In this document: positions 1-6,149 of the stretch, piece by piece
How the letters are laid out: every line of letters starts with the position of its first letter
Position numbering within the stretch: the stretch's first letter is position 1
From: Bacteroidales bacterium
GTDB lineage: Bacteria; Bacteroidota; Bacteroidia; Bacteroidales; UBA932
Assembly (NCBI GenBank): GCA_023230265.1
Contig: JALNXR010000117.1
Span: forward strand, 1-6,619
Reading direction: 5' to 3'
DNA: 6,619 nucleotides
Translations under genes and position numbers: made by a program
Notes under the pieces: generated by a model
Database searches by the model: none
Told to the model about the DNA's origin: nothing
Seen by the model: only the letters and a program-made list of their open reading frames with translations

Positions 1-189
1 AAAGAAAGTGATAGAAAACAAGCAGAAAGTTATCTACCGCTTATTAAAGAGATAAGCAGATTAAAACACAAAGATGATGACGAACCAACCAAAGCTGATT
101 ATTATGCCAAAGGATACAGAGATGGGATGAAAGAAACAATAAACTCAATAATAGAAACACTGAAAGAAGAATATAAACAAATAAAATGA
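1..189 (+). CDS. 3' end of a hypothetical hydrophilic helical protein (5' truncated)
   Basis: The reading frame is open from the first base of the window and ends at TGA 187-189, giving at least 62 residues; the true start lies upstream. The visible part is rich in Lys, Glu and Asp and has no hydrophobic segment. A motif reading ADYYAKGYRDGMKETI is followed by a probable amphipathic or coiled-coil helix ending in EEYKQIK. I do not recognise the family. The stop overlaps the next start codon as ATGA (186-189), which suggests translational coupling and a shared transcript. No function can be assigned. It is probably a small accessory phage gene upstream of the packaging module. Confidence 0.6.
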   Translation, partial: KESDRKQAESYLPLIKEISRLKHKDDDEPTKADYYAKGYRDGMKETINSIIETLKEEYKQIK

Positions 190-452
190 AACTAAAAGAA
201 AGAATATCAATACAATTCATCAACGAATGGAAACAATTTATACCGAGTGATATTAAGTGGAAATGGACTACCTTTACATTTTTTGATTTTGAAACAGAAA
301 TAGAGAGTTGGTTGGGTCATTTTACTATACATTTTGTTATACTTGGCATCGGAATATACATAGGGATACTCTATAAAGAGACAGAAGAGTTAAAAGAAAT
401 AATGGAATTGGCTCAAAAAGAAGCAGGAAAAATAAGAACAGAGAAGCATTAA
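186..452 (+). CDS. Small single-span membrane protein, function unknown
   Basis: The product is 88 residues. Residues 1-40 are hydrophilic and rich in Trp and Phe (for example IKWKWTTFTFFDF). One hydrophobic segment at about 44-63 (HFTIHFVILGIGIYIGILY) is long enough to cross the membrane. The rest, 64-88, is a charged helix rich in Glu and Lys. Because the hydrophobic segment is far from the N-terminus, it is more likely a transmembrane anchor than a cleavable signal peptide. The start is set by the ATGA overlap with the preceding gene. There is no Shine-Dalgarno, so coupled initiation is likely. Size and layout loosely resemble phage lysis-accessory or superinfection-exclusion proteins, but no family is recognised and that role is only a guess. 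Confidence 0.6.
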   Translation: MKLKERISIQFINEWKQFIPSDIKWKWTTFTFFDFETEIESWLGHFTIHFVILGIGIYIGILYKETEELKEIMELAQKEAGKIRTEKH

Positions 453-478
453 ATAAATAATCATAATAAAATAAAAAT

Positions 479-727
479 ATGGAAACACAAACACCAGAAA
501 AACAAATATCTGAGAAACAAAAAACAACAGCGATATTATTAGCGTTCTTTCTGGGAGCGTTAGGAATACATAGATTCTATGTTGGCAAAACAGGAACAGG
601 AATAATTATGCTACTTCTAACCTTAACAATAGTAGGAGTCTACATTTCAGGAGTATGGGCTATTGTTGACTTAGTGATGATAGTATGTGATAAGTTTAAG
701 GATGGAAAAGGATTAATTATTATATAA
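479..727 (+). CDS. TM2-domain membrane protein
   Basis: The product is 82 residues. After a polar N-terminal 15 residues it follows the TM2 domain pattern: a first hydrophobic span at about 16-31 ending in GALGIHRFYVGK (about 26-37), then a second hydrophobic stretch at about 40-71 containing VWAIVDLVMIV, and a short charged tail KFKDGKG. The HRFYxGK motif after a Gly-rich first helix and the W-x-x-x-D motif in the second are the hallmarks of TM2 proteins (Pfam TM2 family). These are small two-helix membrane proteins whose biochemical role in bacteria and phages is not established. The ATG at 479 follows an A/T-rich 26-base gap with no Shine-Dalgarno. A membrane location is well supported; a role in lysis, entry or exclusion would be speculation. 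Confidence 0.82.
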   Translation: METQTPEKQISEKQKTTAILLAFFLGALGIHRFYVGKTGTGIIMLLLTLTIVGVYISGVWAIVDLVMIVCDKFKDGKGLIII

Positions 728-748
728 CAGATATAAAAAAGAATGGTG

Positions 749-777
749 TTGATTATAAATGGAAATTGTAGGATAAT
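749..777 (+). promoter_or_regulatory. Candidate sigma-70-like promoter before the terminase genes
   Basis: In the only sizeable gap (728-806) there is TTGATT at 749-754 and GATAAT at 772-777, separated by 17 bases. These match four of six and five of six positions of the bacterial -35 and -10 consensus. Transcription would begin near 784, about 23 bases ahead of the small terminase start. The region is so AT-rich that such matches arise by chance, and a Bacteroidota-type host would use a different promoter consensus, so this is a weak call. Confidence 0.25.
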
Positions 778-806
778 ACTATTAATAATAAGATAAAATA
801 AGCAAT

Positions 807-1190
807 ATGACAAAAAATAAAGGAGGTAGACCGACAAAAATGAGTAAAGAAACTATAGCAAAGTTAGAGGAGGTTTTTTCTTTAGGTGGAAGTGATTCAG
901 AAGCTTGTTTTTATGCTAATATTTCAAAGCAAACATTATATAATTACCAAGAAAAAAACCCAGAGTTTGTTGACCGAAAAGAAGCACTTAAAGAAAAGCC
1001 AATACTAAAAGCAAGGCAAACAGTAGTTAAAGCGTTAGATGACCCTAAAGATGCTCAATGGTTTTTAGAAAGAAAAAGAAAGGAAGAGTTTAGCTTTAGA
1101 CAAGAAGTAACGGGAGCAGAGGGAAAAGAACTTAAATTATTATCAGAAAAACAAATAGAAACATTAAAAGAAAAATTAAAGAACGAATAG
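807..1190 (+). CDS. terS: Terminase small subunit (DNA-packaging, DNA-recognition protein)
   Basis: The product is 127 residues. In tailed phages this subunit binds the packaging site on concatemeric phage DNA and delivers it to the large subunit. The N-terminus has the basic GGRPTK motif (residues 6-11) common in this TerS type. A helix-turn-helix-like region follows at about 29-50, including SEACFYANISKQTLYNYQ, then NPEF. Next comes a helical stretch at about 65-100 with ILKARQTVVKAL and WFLERKRKEEFSFRQEVTG, which probably forms the oligomerisation region. The charged C-terminal tail may contact the large subunit. It lies two genes ahead of the large terminase. An in-frame ATG at 840 has a strong AAGGAGGT at 820-827, but with about 12 bases of spacing. 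I keep 807 because the GRPTK motif would otherwise be lost and AAGGAGGT is simply how Lys-Gly-Gly is encoded there. Confidence 0.85.
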   Translation: MTKNKGGRPTKMSKETIAKLEEVFSLGGSDSEACFYANISKQTLYNYQEKNPEFVDRKEALKEKPILKARQTVVKALDDPKDAQWFLERKRKEEFSFRQEVTGAEGKELKLLSEKQIETLKEKLKNE

Positions 1191-1191
1191 T

Positions 1192-1422
1192 ATGTTCATA
1201 GTTGATATAATACTATCAAAACTATACAAAATGAATAATTGGGTTTCATTACTAATAATGTTTATATTAATAGGAGTAGCATCATTAGTAGTAATGATAG
1301 GAATAGGAACAGCATTTTATTTATTGAAATTAGTATTTTTTACCCTTGCAGGAAATACAATCGGAGGGTATTTTTTAATATTGTTATGGATATTTATATT
1401 GTATAAGATTGCGACAAAATGA
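1192..1422 (+). CDS. Small hydrophobic membrane protein between the terminase genes
   Basis: The product is 76 residues and mostly hydrophobic. A long apolar block at about 17-52 could form one long or two short membrane helices. It is followed by a small Gly/Asn loop (AGNTIGGY) and a second clear span at about 60-73, ending in Lys at the C-terminus. There are few charges, and no catalytic motif or family is recognised. It starts two bases after the TAG of the small terminase gene, and its TGA overlaps the large terminase start as ATGA (1419-1422), so it should be co-translated with the packaging genes. Holin-like proteins have this size and topology, but nothing in the sequence proves that role. 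A membrane protein at this position between terS and terL is unusual. Confidence 0.6.
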   Translation: MFIVDIILSKLYKMNNWVSLLIMFILIGVASLVVMIGIGTAFYLLKLVFFTLAGNTIGGYFLILLWIFILYKIATK

Positions 1423-3392
1423 TAGACGAAAAGGAAATAATGCAATTGGGTAGAATAGATCTGATTAATTTCAGTATATTAACCAATCCCAATTATGTTC
1501 CTAATTGGCATCATTTACTAATTGCTGATTATTTAGAGAAAGCAGAAAGAGGAGAGATTAAGAGATTGATAATACAGATGCCACCGAGGTCGGGAAAACA
1601 AATATCAAATGACACTCCCGTTTTAACAGTTAATGGTTGGAAAAATCACGGTGATTTACAAAAGGGAGATATTGTCTTCGGAAGAAATGGAGAAAAAGTT
1701 TCTGTTCTAAATACATCAGAAGAAACATTATCTGAATATGTTGTTAAGTTTATAGATGGTTCAGAAATATATACACACGGAAATCACGAATGGTTAGTTT
1801 TTGATAGAAAAAATAGAAAAGAAAGAATTATTGAAACAAAAGAATTATTTAATGAAAACCTTACATTTTCAGGAGAAAAAGGAAAAAGGGGACATCTTTA
1901 CAGATATAGTGTAGATTATAATGTTCCAGTTAATAAAGTGAAGAAATTAGAAAAATTAGGATATAAAGCATCTTCAAGGTGGATACATAATATAACAGGA
2001 GTTGAATATTATCACTATATTGGAAAAAGAGCTATCGTATCAGTTGAAAAAGCAAAAGAGGTGAAATACGGTAAATGTATTGAGGTTGAAGGAGGTATTT
2101 ATCTTGTAGGAAAAAATCTAATACCAACACATAATAGCCAACTAGCATCAATTAACTTTCCAGCTTGGTATTTAGGAAGAAACCCAAACAAAGAAATAAT
2201 AACATCTTCTTATTCAGGGGATTTAGCAATTGATTTCGGACAGAAAACAAGAGATTTAGTTAGAGATGAAGCGTATAAAGCAATATTTCCAGAACTTGAG
2301 CTGAGAGAAGATTCGCAAGCAAAGAATAAATGGCTTACAAAACAAGGCGGTAGTTATATCTCGGCAGGAGTTGGTTCAGCTATTACCGGAAGGGGAGCTA
2401 ATCTATTTTTGATAGATGATCCGATTAAGAACAGAGAAGAAGCGAATTCAGAAACGATGAGAAAGAAAACTTGGGAATGGTTTACTTCTACGGCATTTAC
2501 CCGTTTATCTCCTGATGGAGTTGTAATAATTATTCAGACGAGATGGCATCAAGATGATTTATCAGGTAGAATACAAGAGATGGACGATGATAATCAATGG
2601 ACAGTATTAAGTTTGCCAGCTATTGCAGAAAAAGATGAGAGGTATATAATAAAGGGTAAAGAATACAAAAGAAAAGAAGGAGAGGCTTTATGGCCAGACA
2701 GATATAGTTTAGAAGAAACATTAAAGATTAAAAAACAAATAGGGGTATATGATTTTTCTTGCCTTTACCAGCAAAACGCTATTAATGAAGAAAATCAATT
2801 ATTCAAAAAAGAATGGTTTACCTATTACGAAGAAGCTGATATAATAAATAAAGATTTAGAAGTTTATGTAGCAGTTGACCTTGCAGGTTGGGAAGAGTCA
2901 GTAAGCGATGATAATACATCAATTCAGGTAGTAGGAAAAGAGAGTGGGTCAAACATCATTTATAAATTAGAGGACTTCACGGGAAGGTTTAATCCGACTG
3001 AAGTAATTGATAACTTATTTTACTTAAAAGATAAATATAAACTAAAACTAATAGCAGTCGGAATAGAAACTAATGGGTATCAAAAATCATTAGAGTTCTT
3101 TCTAAAACAAGAAATGGACAAGAGGGGAAAGAGATTTAATGTAATACCATTAGTTGGTAAAACAAAAAAAGAATTAAGGATAAAAGGTTTAATACCCTTT
3201 TATGAGAGCAGATTAATAAAACACAGAAGCAACGGAATGGATAATGCTTTAGAAGATGAATTATTAGTATTCCCATTTGGTAAGCACGATGATAGAATAG
3301 ACGCTTTAGCATATATGTTACAAGTAATGGAGCATACTAAAAATCCGGAAAAGAAGCGTTCATTTATTCCAGATTATAATAAATTATATTAA
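1419..3392 (+). CDS. terL: Terminase large subunit (packaging ATPase and nuclease) with an in-frame intein
   Basis: The precursor is 657 residues; removing the intein (residues 61-239) leaves 478, normal for a phage large terminase. The mature protein would be the motor that pumps DNA through the portal and cuts the concatemer. The ATPase domain shows W30-H31 in the adenine-motif region and Walker A PPRSGK (55-60), completed by S240 after splicing. It continues with FPAWYLGRNP (247-256), GRGANLFLIDDP (324-335, Walker B with D333/D334), and QTRWHQDDLSG (373-383), the TRWH coupling motif. The C-terminal RNase H-like nuclease has acidic residues at D487 (VAVDLAGW), E550 (VGIETNGYQ) and D624/D625/D628 (HDDRIDAL). 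The set matches the Terminase_6-type family. The start codon overlaps the preceding gene, and the portal gene begins one base after the stop. Without splicing the ATP-binding loop is interrupted, so the precursor should not work as a motor. Confidence 0.95.
   Translation: MIDEKEIMQLGRIDLINFSILTNPNYVPNWHHLLIADYLEKAERGEIKRLIIQMPPRSGKQISNDTPVLTVNGWKNHGDLQKGDIVFGRNGEKVSVLNTSEETLSEYVVKFIDGSEIYTHGNHEWLVFDRKNRKERIIETKELFNENLTFSGEKGKRGHLYRYSVDYNVPVNKVKKLEKLGYKASSRWIHNITGVEYYHYIGKRAIVSVEKAKEVKYGKCIEVEGGIYLVGKNLIPTHNSQLASINFPAWYLGRNPNKEIITSSYSGDLAIDFGQKTRDLVRDEAYKAIFPELELREDSQAKNKWLTKQGGSYISAGVGSAITGRGANLFLIDDPIKNREEANSETMRKKTWEWFTSTAFTRLSPDGVVIIIQTRWHQDDLSGRIQEMDDDNQWTVLSLPAIAEKDERYIIKGKEYKRKEGEALWPDRYSLEETLKIKKQIGVYDFSCLYQQNAINEENQLFKKEWFTYYEEADIINKDLEVYVAVDLAGWEESVSDDNTSIQVVGKESGSNIIYKLEDFTGRFNPTEVIDNLFYLKDKYKLKLIAVGIETNGYQKSLEFFLKQEMDKRGKRFNVIPLVGKTKKELRIKGLIPFYESRLIKHRSNGMDNALEDELLVFPFGKHDDRIDALAYMLQVMEHTKNPEKKRSFIPDYNKLY
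1599..2135 (+). other. Class 3-type mini-intein inserted in the Walker A loop of the large terminase
   Basis: This 179-residue segment (TerL residues 61-239) self-excises at the protein level. Block A is QISNDTPVLTVNGW (61-74) followed by GDLQKGD, the usual intein N-terminal signature, but the first residue is Gln and not Cys or Ser. Block B is GSEIYTHGNHEW (114-125), with His123 at B:10 and Trp125 at B:12. Block F has Cys220 in GKCIEVEGGIYLVG. Block G is LIPTHN (234-239), followed by Ser240 as the +1 nucleophile. Trp125, Cys220 and Thr237 form the WCT triplet that defines class 3 inteins, in which the block F Cys replaces the N-terminal nucleophile. No LAGLIDADG or HNH motif is visible in the roughly 80 residues between blocks B and F, so it is probably a mini-intein. 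Removing it restores PPRSGKS joined to QLASINFPAWYLG, a perfect terminase sequence, which fixes both boundaries. Confidence 0.93.
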
Positions 3393-3393
3393 A

Positions 3394-5319
3394 ATGAAAT
3401 ACTACACAGAAAAAAACAAAAAGGCGACACCTTCTTCTTACAGACCAAGTAAGAAAGAAAGAGAAGTTTATGCAATGGTTCTCAAACACTTTGATAGGAG
3501 TTGGGAAAATATGTATAAGCCATTTCAAGAGTTTAACAATAGAAGTTTAATTCAAGAAATTGCGAGGAATCAAAAGCTTTTCAATACATATCAAAAACCT
3601 AAAGATGCTGACCCAGAGTATTCTTGGAGAAGCAACGCTGTAAATCCGACAACAAGAAATAAAGTTATTTCTATTGTAGCCCATATAACAGGTTCAATAT
3701 TATATCCTAACATCTATGCTCAAAATGACAGACAAGAAGAAGACAAAGAAGCGGCAATTGTGATGAGAGATTTAATAGAGTGGGTAGTAAACAATTCTGA
3801 TTATGCGATGACATTTTTATACGCAGTAATATCAGCTTGTGTAAATCCAGCAGTTATAATTCATCAGGAGTATGTTGAAACATTTAGAAAGATAAAAGAG
3901 ATAAAAGATAGTGGAGATTGGGAATACAAAGAAGTATTAGATGAAGCATTATCAGGATTTATTCAATCAATAATTCCTAATGATGAGCTTTTGATAGAAA
4001 ACTTTTACGAGCCAGATATTCAAAAACAAGGATATTTAATTTGGAGAAAGATTATATCCTACGATTTAGCAGAGAGAAAATACGGACATTATAAGAACTT
4101 CAAGTATGTCCACCCTGGAATAGAAGTGCTATATTCAGAACAAAATGGTGCTTTTTACGAGGAATACAGTCAAGATGAGTATTCCGTAGAGCAAGTATGG
4201 TATTATAACGCATATAAAGACCTTATGCTTCTATTCGTTAATGGAATATTGCTAACAGATTGCGAAAATCCTAATCCAAGAATTGATAAGATGTATCCAA
4301 TGGCTAAGACATTCTACGAGCCAATCAGTCCAGATGCAAGGTTCTTTTATGGAAAGAGTTTAGTAAACAAGCTTGGTCCAGACCAAGAGGTGATTGATAA
4401 GTTATATCAGATGATTATTGACGGAACATATTTAAGCATTATGAAGCCATTAGTAGTTGGTTCAGCAGAAGGAATTGATAGTTCAATAGTTATTCCGGGA
4501 AAAGTAACAGTTTTAGAGCAAGAAGCTAAAATCAATCCTATTGATGTAGGAACAAACCTACAAGCTGGATATAATACCAAGGTTGAAATTGAAAGAGCAA
4601 TGACGGAAAGTTCATCCTCTGTCCAACAACAAGGAATAAGTCAAAAGGGAGGACAGACAGCATACGAAATAAGTGCTCTTGAAAATAACGCAAGAGTAAT
4701 GCTTGGTTTCTTCGGAAAGATGATTGGTTTCCTTGTAAGAGATTTAGGGATGTTAATCGGAACAGATATTATTCAATACTTAACTGTAGGAGAAATGAAA
4801 GAAGTATCAGGAAAAGACACCTTAACATTTAAGAGATTTAATTTAGATAAAATTAGCAAAGGAAAGAGAAAGACAAGAATAATAGAGTTTGATAATGAGA
4901 TTCCAGAAGAAATGACTCCTGAAGAGTTAGAAAAAAGAAGTTTTGATTTGTTAAAGCAAGAGGGAGAGGAGTCAGAAATAGTAAAAGTATTACCGGGATT
5001 ATTTAGAAAGAGAAAGTTTTTATTCAAAATAGAGCCGGGAACAGATATGATAAAATCTGACGCATTGAAAAAAGCTTTCAATTTAGAGCTATATGATAGG
5101 GCAATAAATAACCCTATGGTTGACCAATTAGCTGTTACAAGGGACTTCTTGTTTGGATCTTATGACCAATCAAGGGACAGAGCAGATGAATATATGCAAG
5201 AGCCACAAGAACAACGATCAGGATTAGCACAACAAGCAGGAATTGCTCCCAATCAAACAACTCCATTAGTAGAACAACTAACAGGAGTTGGTAGAAGAGA
5301 AACAGTAATAAGACAATAA
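3394..5319 (+). CDS. Portal protein
   Basis: The product is 641 residues. Portals form a dodecameric ring at one capsid vertex, through which the terminase drives DNA and to which the neck attaches. The helical N-terminal region with WRSNAVNPTTRNKVISIVAHITGS (about 78-101) resembles the wing region of phage portals. A section with FYEPDIQKQGYLIWRKIISYDLAERKYG (about 204-231) and the QVWYYN strand (267-272) follow the mixed beta pattern of portals. The stretch PMAKTFYEPISPDARFFYGKSLV to DGTYLSIMKP (about 302-351) is the most typical, with GPDQEVIDKLYQM probably in the stem region. The C-terminal 40 residues are Gln-rich and probably disordered or barrel-like. The size and the position one base after the large terminase stop agree with this role. 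I cannot place it in a named portal subfamily with certainty. Confidence 0.87.
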   Translation: MKYYTEKNKKATPSSYRPSKKEREVYAMVLKHFDRSWENMYKPFQEFNNRSLIQEIARNQKLFNTYQKPKDADPEYSWRSNAVNPTTRNKVISIVAHITGSILYPNIYAQNDRQEEDKEAAIVMRDLIEWVVNNSDYAMTFLYAVISACVNPAVIIHQEYVETFRKIKEIKDSGDWEYKEVLDEALSGFIQSIIPNDELLIENFYEPDIQKQGYLIWRKIISYDLAERKYGHYKNFKYVHPGIEVLYSEQNGAFYEEYSQDEYSVEQVWYYNAYKDLMLLFVNGILLTDCENPNPRIDKMYPMAKTFYEPISPDARFFYGKSLVNKLGPDQEVIDKLYQMIIDGTYLSIMKPLVVGSAEGIDSSIVIPGKVTVLEQEAKINPIDVGTNLQAGYNTKVEIERAMTESSSSVQQQGISQKGGQTAYEISALENNARVMLGFFGKMIGFLVRDLGMLIGTDIIQYLTVGEMKEVSGKDTLTFKRFNLDKISKGKRKTRIIEFDNEIPEEMTPEELEKRSFDLLKQEGEESEIVKVLPGLFRKRKFLFKIEPGTDMIKSDALKKAFNLELYDRAINNPMVDQLAVTRDFLFGSYDQSRDRADEYMQEPQEQRSGLAQQAGIAPNQTTPLVEQLTGVGRRETVIRQ

Positions 5320-5323
5320 AAAA

Positions 5324-5782
5324 ATGGAAATACAAAAATCAATACCAGTGCAATCTTGGCTTATGCTTAACTGGAAAGTTAGAACAAAATTAGCAAATGA
5401 CTTAAATATCCCAAAGTCATCAGATGTTGTTTTAATGGATAACGAGGTTTTATCTGACGGTAGAACACAACAAGACCTTAATTGTTCTATAACAGTTGAA
5501 TCATTACAAGAATACACAAAAAGTAATATTGATGACATCTTTGAGTTATTTCAGAAAGCAGTTGAAAAAGCCGAATATGAAATATATCTAAAAGAACACC
5601 CTCAAGAAAGTTCAGATGAATTATTGGAGTTAGAGAAAAAAGCAAAAGAAGATGCTCTTAGAGACATCAAAGAAGAAGAAGAAAAAGAAGAATTAAATAA
5701 AATAAAAACAAATGACAAACCTAACACAGGAACAGCCAATAAAACCTCTAACAAAGGAAGAGGAAAATCTCCTAAAAAGTAA
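5324..5782 (+). CDS. Hypothetical protein with acidic coiled-coil and basic tail, downstream of portal
   Basis: The product is 152 residues. The first 65 residues look globular and include SIPVQSWLMLNWKVRTKLANDL. Residues about 70-130 form a strongly charged helix (LLELEKKAKEDALRDI, then EEEEKEEL) that is likely a coiled coil. The last 25 residues are polar and Lys/Asn/Thr-rich, ending GRGKSPKK, and are probably disordered. It starts four bases after the portal stop, so it belongs to the same operon. A small protein in this place might serve head assembly or scaffolding, and the acidic helix would be compatible, but no family is recognised. Its last 71 bases overlap the next gene in another frame. 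Confidence 0.7.
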   Translation: MEIQKSIPVQSWLMLNWKVRTKLANDLNIPKSSDVVLMDNEVLSDGRTQQDLNCSITVESLQEYTKSNIDDIFELFQKAVEKAEYEIYLKEHPQESSDELLELEKKAKEDALRDIKEEEEKEELNKIKTNDKPNTGTANKTSNKGRGKSPKK

Positions 5783-6149
5783 AAAAGAAGTTTCAAAAAA
5801 ATTGTTAGAGATATTTAACAATGAAATCTTTGATGTGAATACAGTAGAGAGAAATGTTCAAGTATTCAAAAATACTATACAGACAGAGTTTTATAAACTA
5901 AGGTCAAAGAAAGTAAAAGAGTTAAACATTAAAATACTAAGAAACAAAGAAACAACTGAATACGACAAGTTCCACAATCAGATACTGAAAGCATTAAATG
6001 AATTGCCTATATTTTTAGCAGAGAGTATATTAGATGACTTCTTAGGGGCTATTGAAGGCAAGATGAGAGAAAAAAAGTTTGATATGAAATTTAAGGAATT
6101 GAAAATTGAAGTAAAAGAAGATGAAAAAAATCAATCTCAAAATAATTGA
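5712..6149 (+). CDS. Hypothetical helical protein
   Basis: The product is 145 residues, almost all predicted helical and highly charged. The N-terminal segment KPLTKEEENLLKSKKEVSKK leads into a helical body with LLEIFNNEIF, VFKNTIQTEFYKL and ILKALNELPIFLAESILDDFL (about 31-111). The tail is Lys/Glu-rich and ends NQSQNN. There is no signal peptide, membrane span or catalytic motif, and the family is not recognised. The start must be at or after 5712, because an in-frame TAA lies at 5703-5705, and no other in-frame ATG follows until near the C-terminus. This makes a 71-base overlap with the preceding gene, longer than the usual four bases. It also overlaps the next small gene by 29 bases. Confidence 0.68.
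   Translation: MTNLTQEQPIKPLTKEEENLLKSKKEVSKKLLEIFNNEIFDVNTVERNVQVFKNTIQTEFYKLRSKKVKELNIKILRNKETTEYDKFHNQILKALNELPIFLAESILDDFLGAIEGKMREKKFDMKFKELKIEVKEDEKNQSQNN

Noticed and set aside
743..796. Possible 17-residue leader peptide in the gap before the small terminase
   Set aside because: It is very short, has no start signal and overlaps the candidate promoter; a frame of this length is expected by chance.
640..837. Minus-strand frame of 65 residues, hydrophobic
   Set aside because: It lies opposite the TM2 gene and the following gap. Its composition, rich in Ile, Tyr and Phe, is what AT-rich DNA gives on the reverse strand, and it has no recognisable motif.
1599..2135. Reading the terminase insertion as a group I intron or an inserted foreign gene
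   Set aside because: The insertion is in frame with no stop, has intein blocks A, B, F and G in order, and ends in Thr-His-Asn followed by Ser, so protein splicing explains it.
4773..5081. Minus-strand frame of 102 residues
   Set aside because: It is fully inside the portal gene, and its Ser/Leu/Phe-rich content is a reverse reading of Lys/Glu-rich coding sequence.
5665..5705. GAAGAAGAAGAAAAAGAAGAA repeat-like run
   Set aside because: It is a simple purine run that encodes the Glu/Lys coiled-coil of the protein and not a distinct repeat element.
5135..5796. Three minus-strand frames (5135-5335, 5278-5538, 5602-5796)
   Set aside because: They mirror the Gln-rich portal tail and the charged downstream gene. 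They give low-complexity Leu, Val and Ser runs and overlap real genes throughout.
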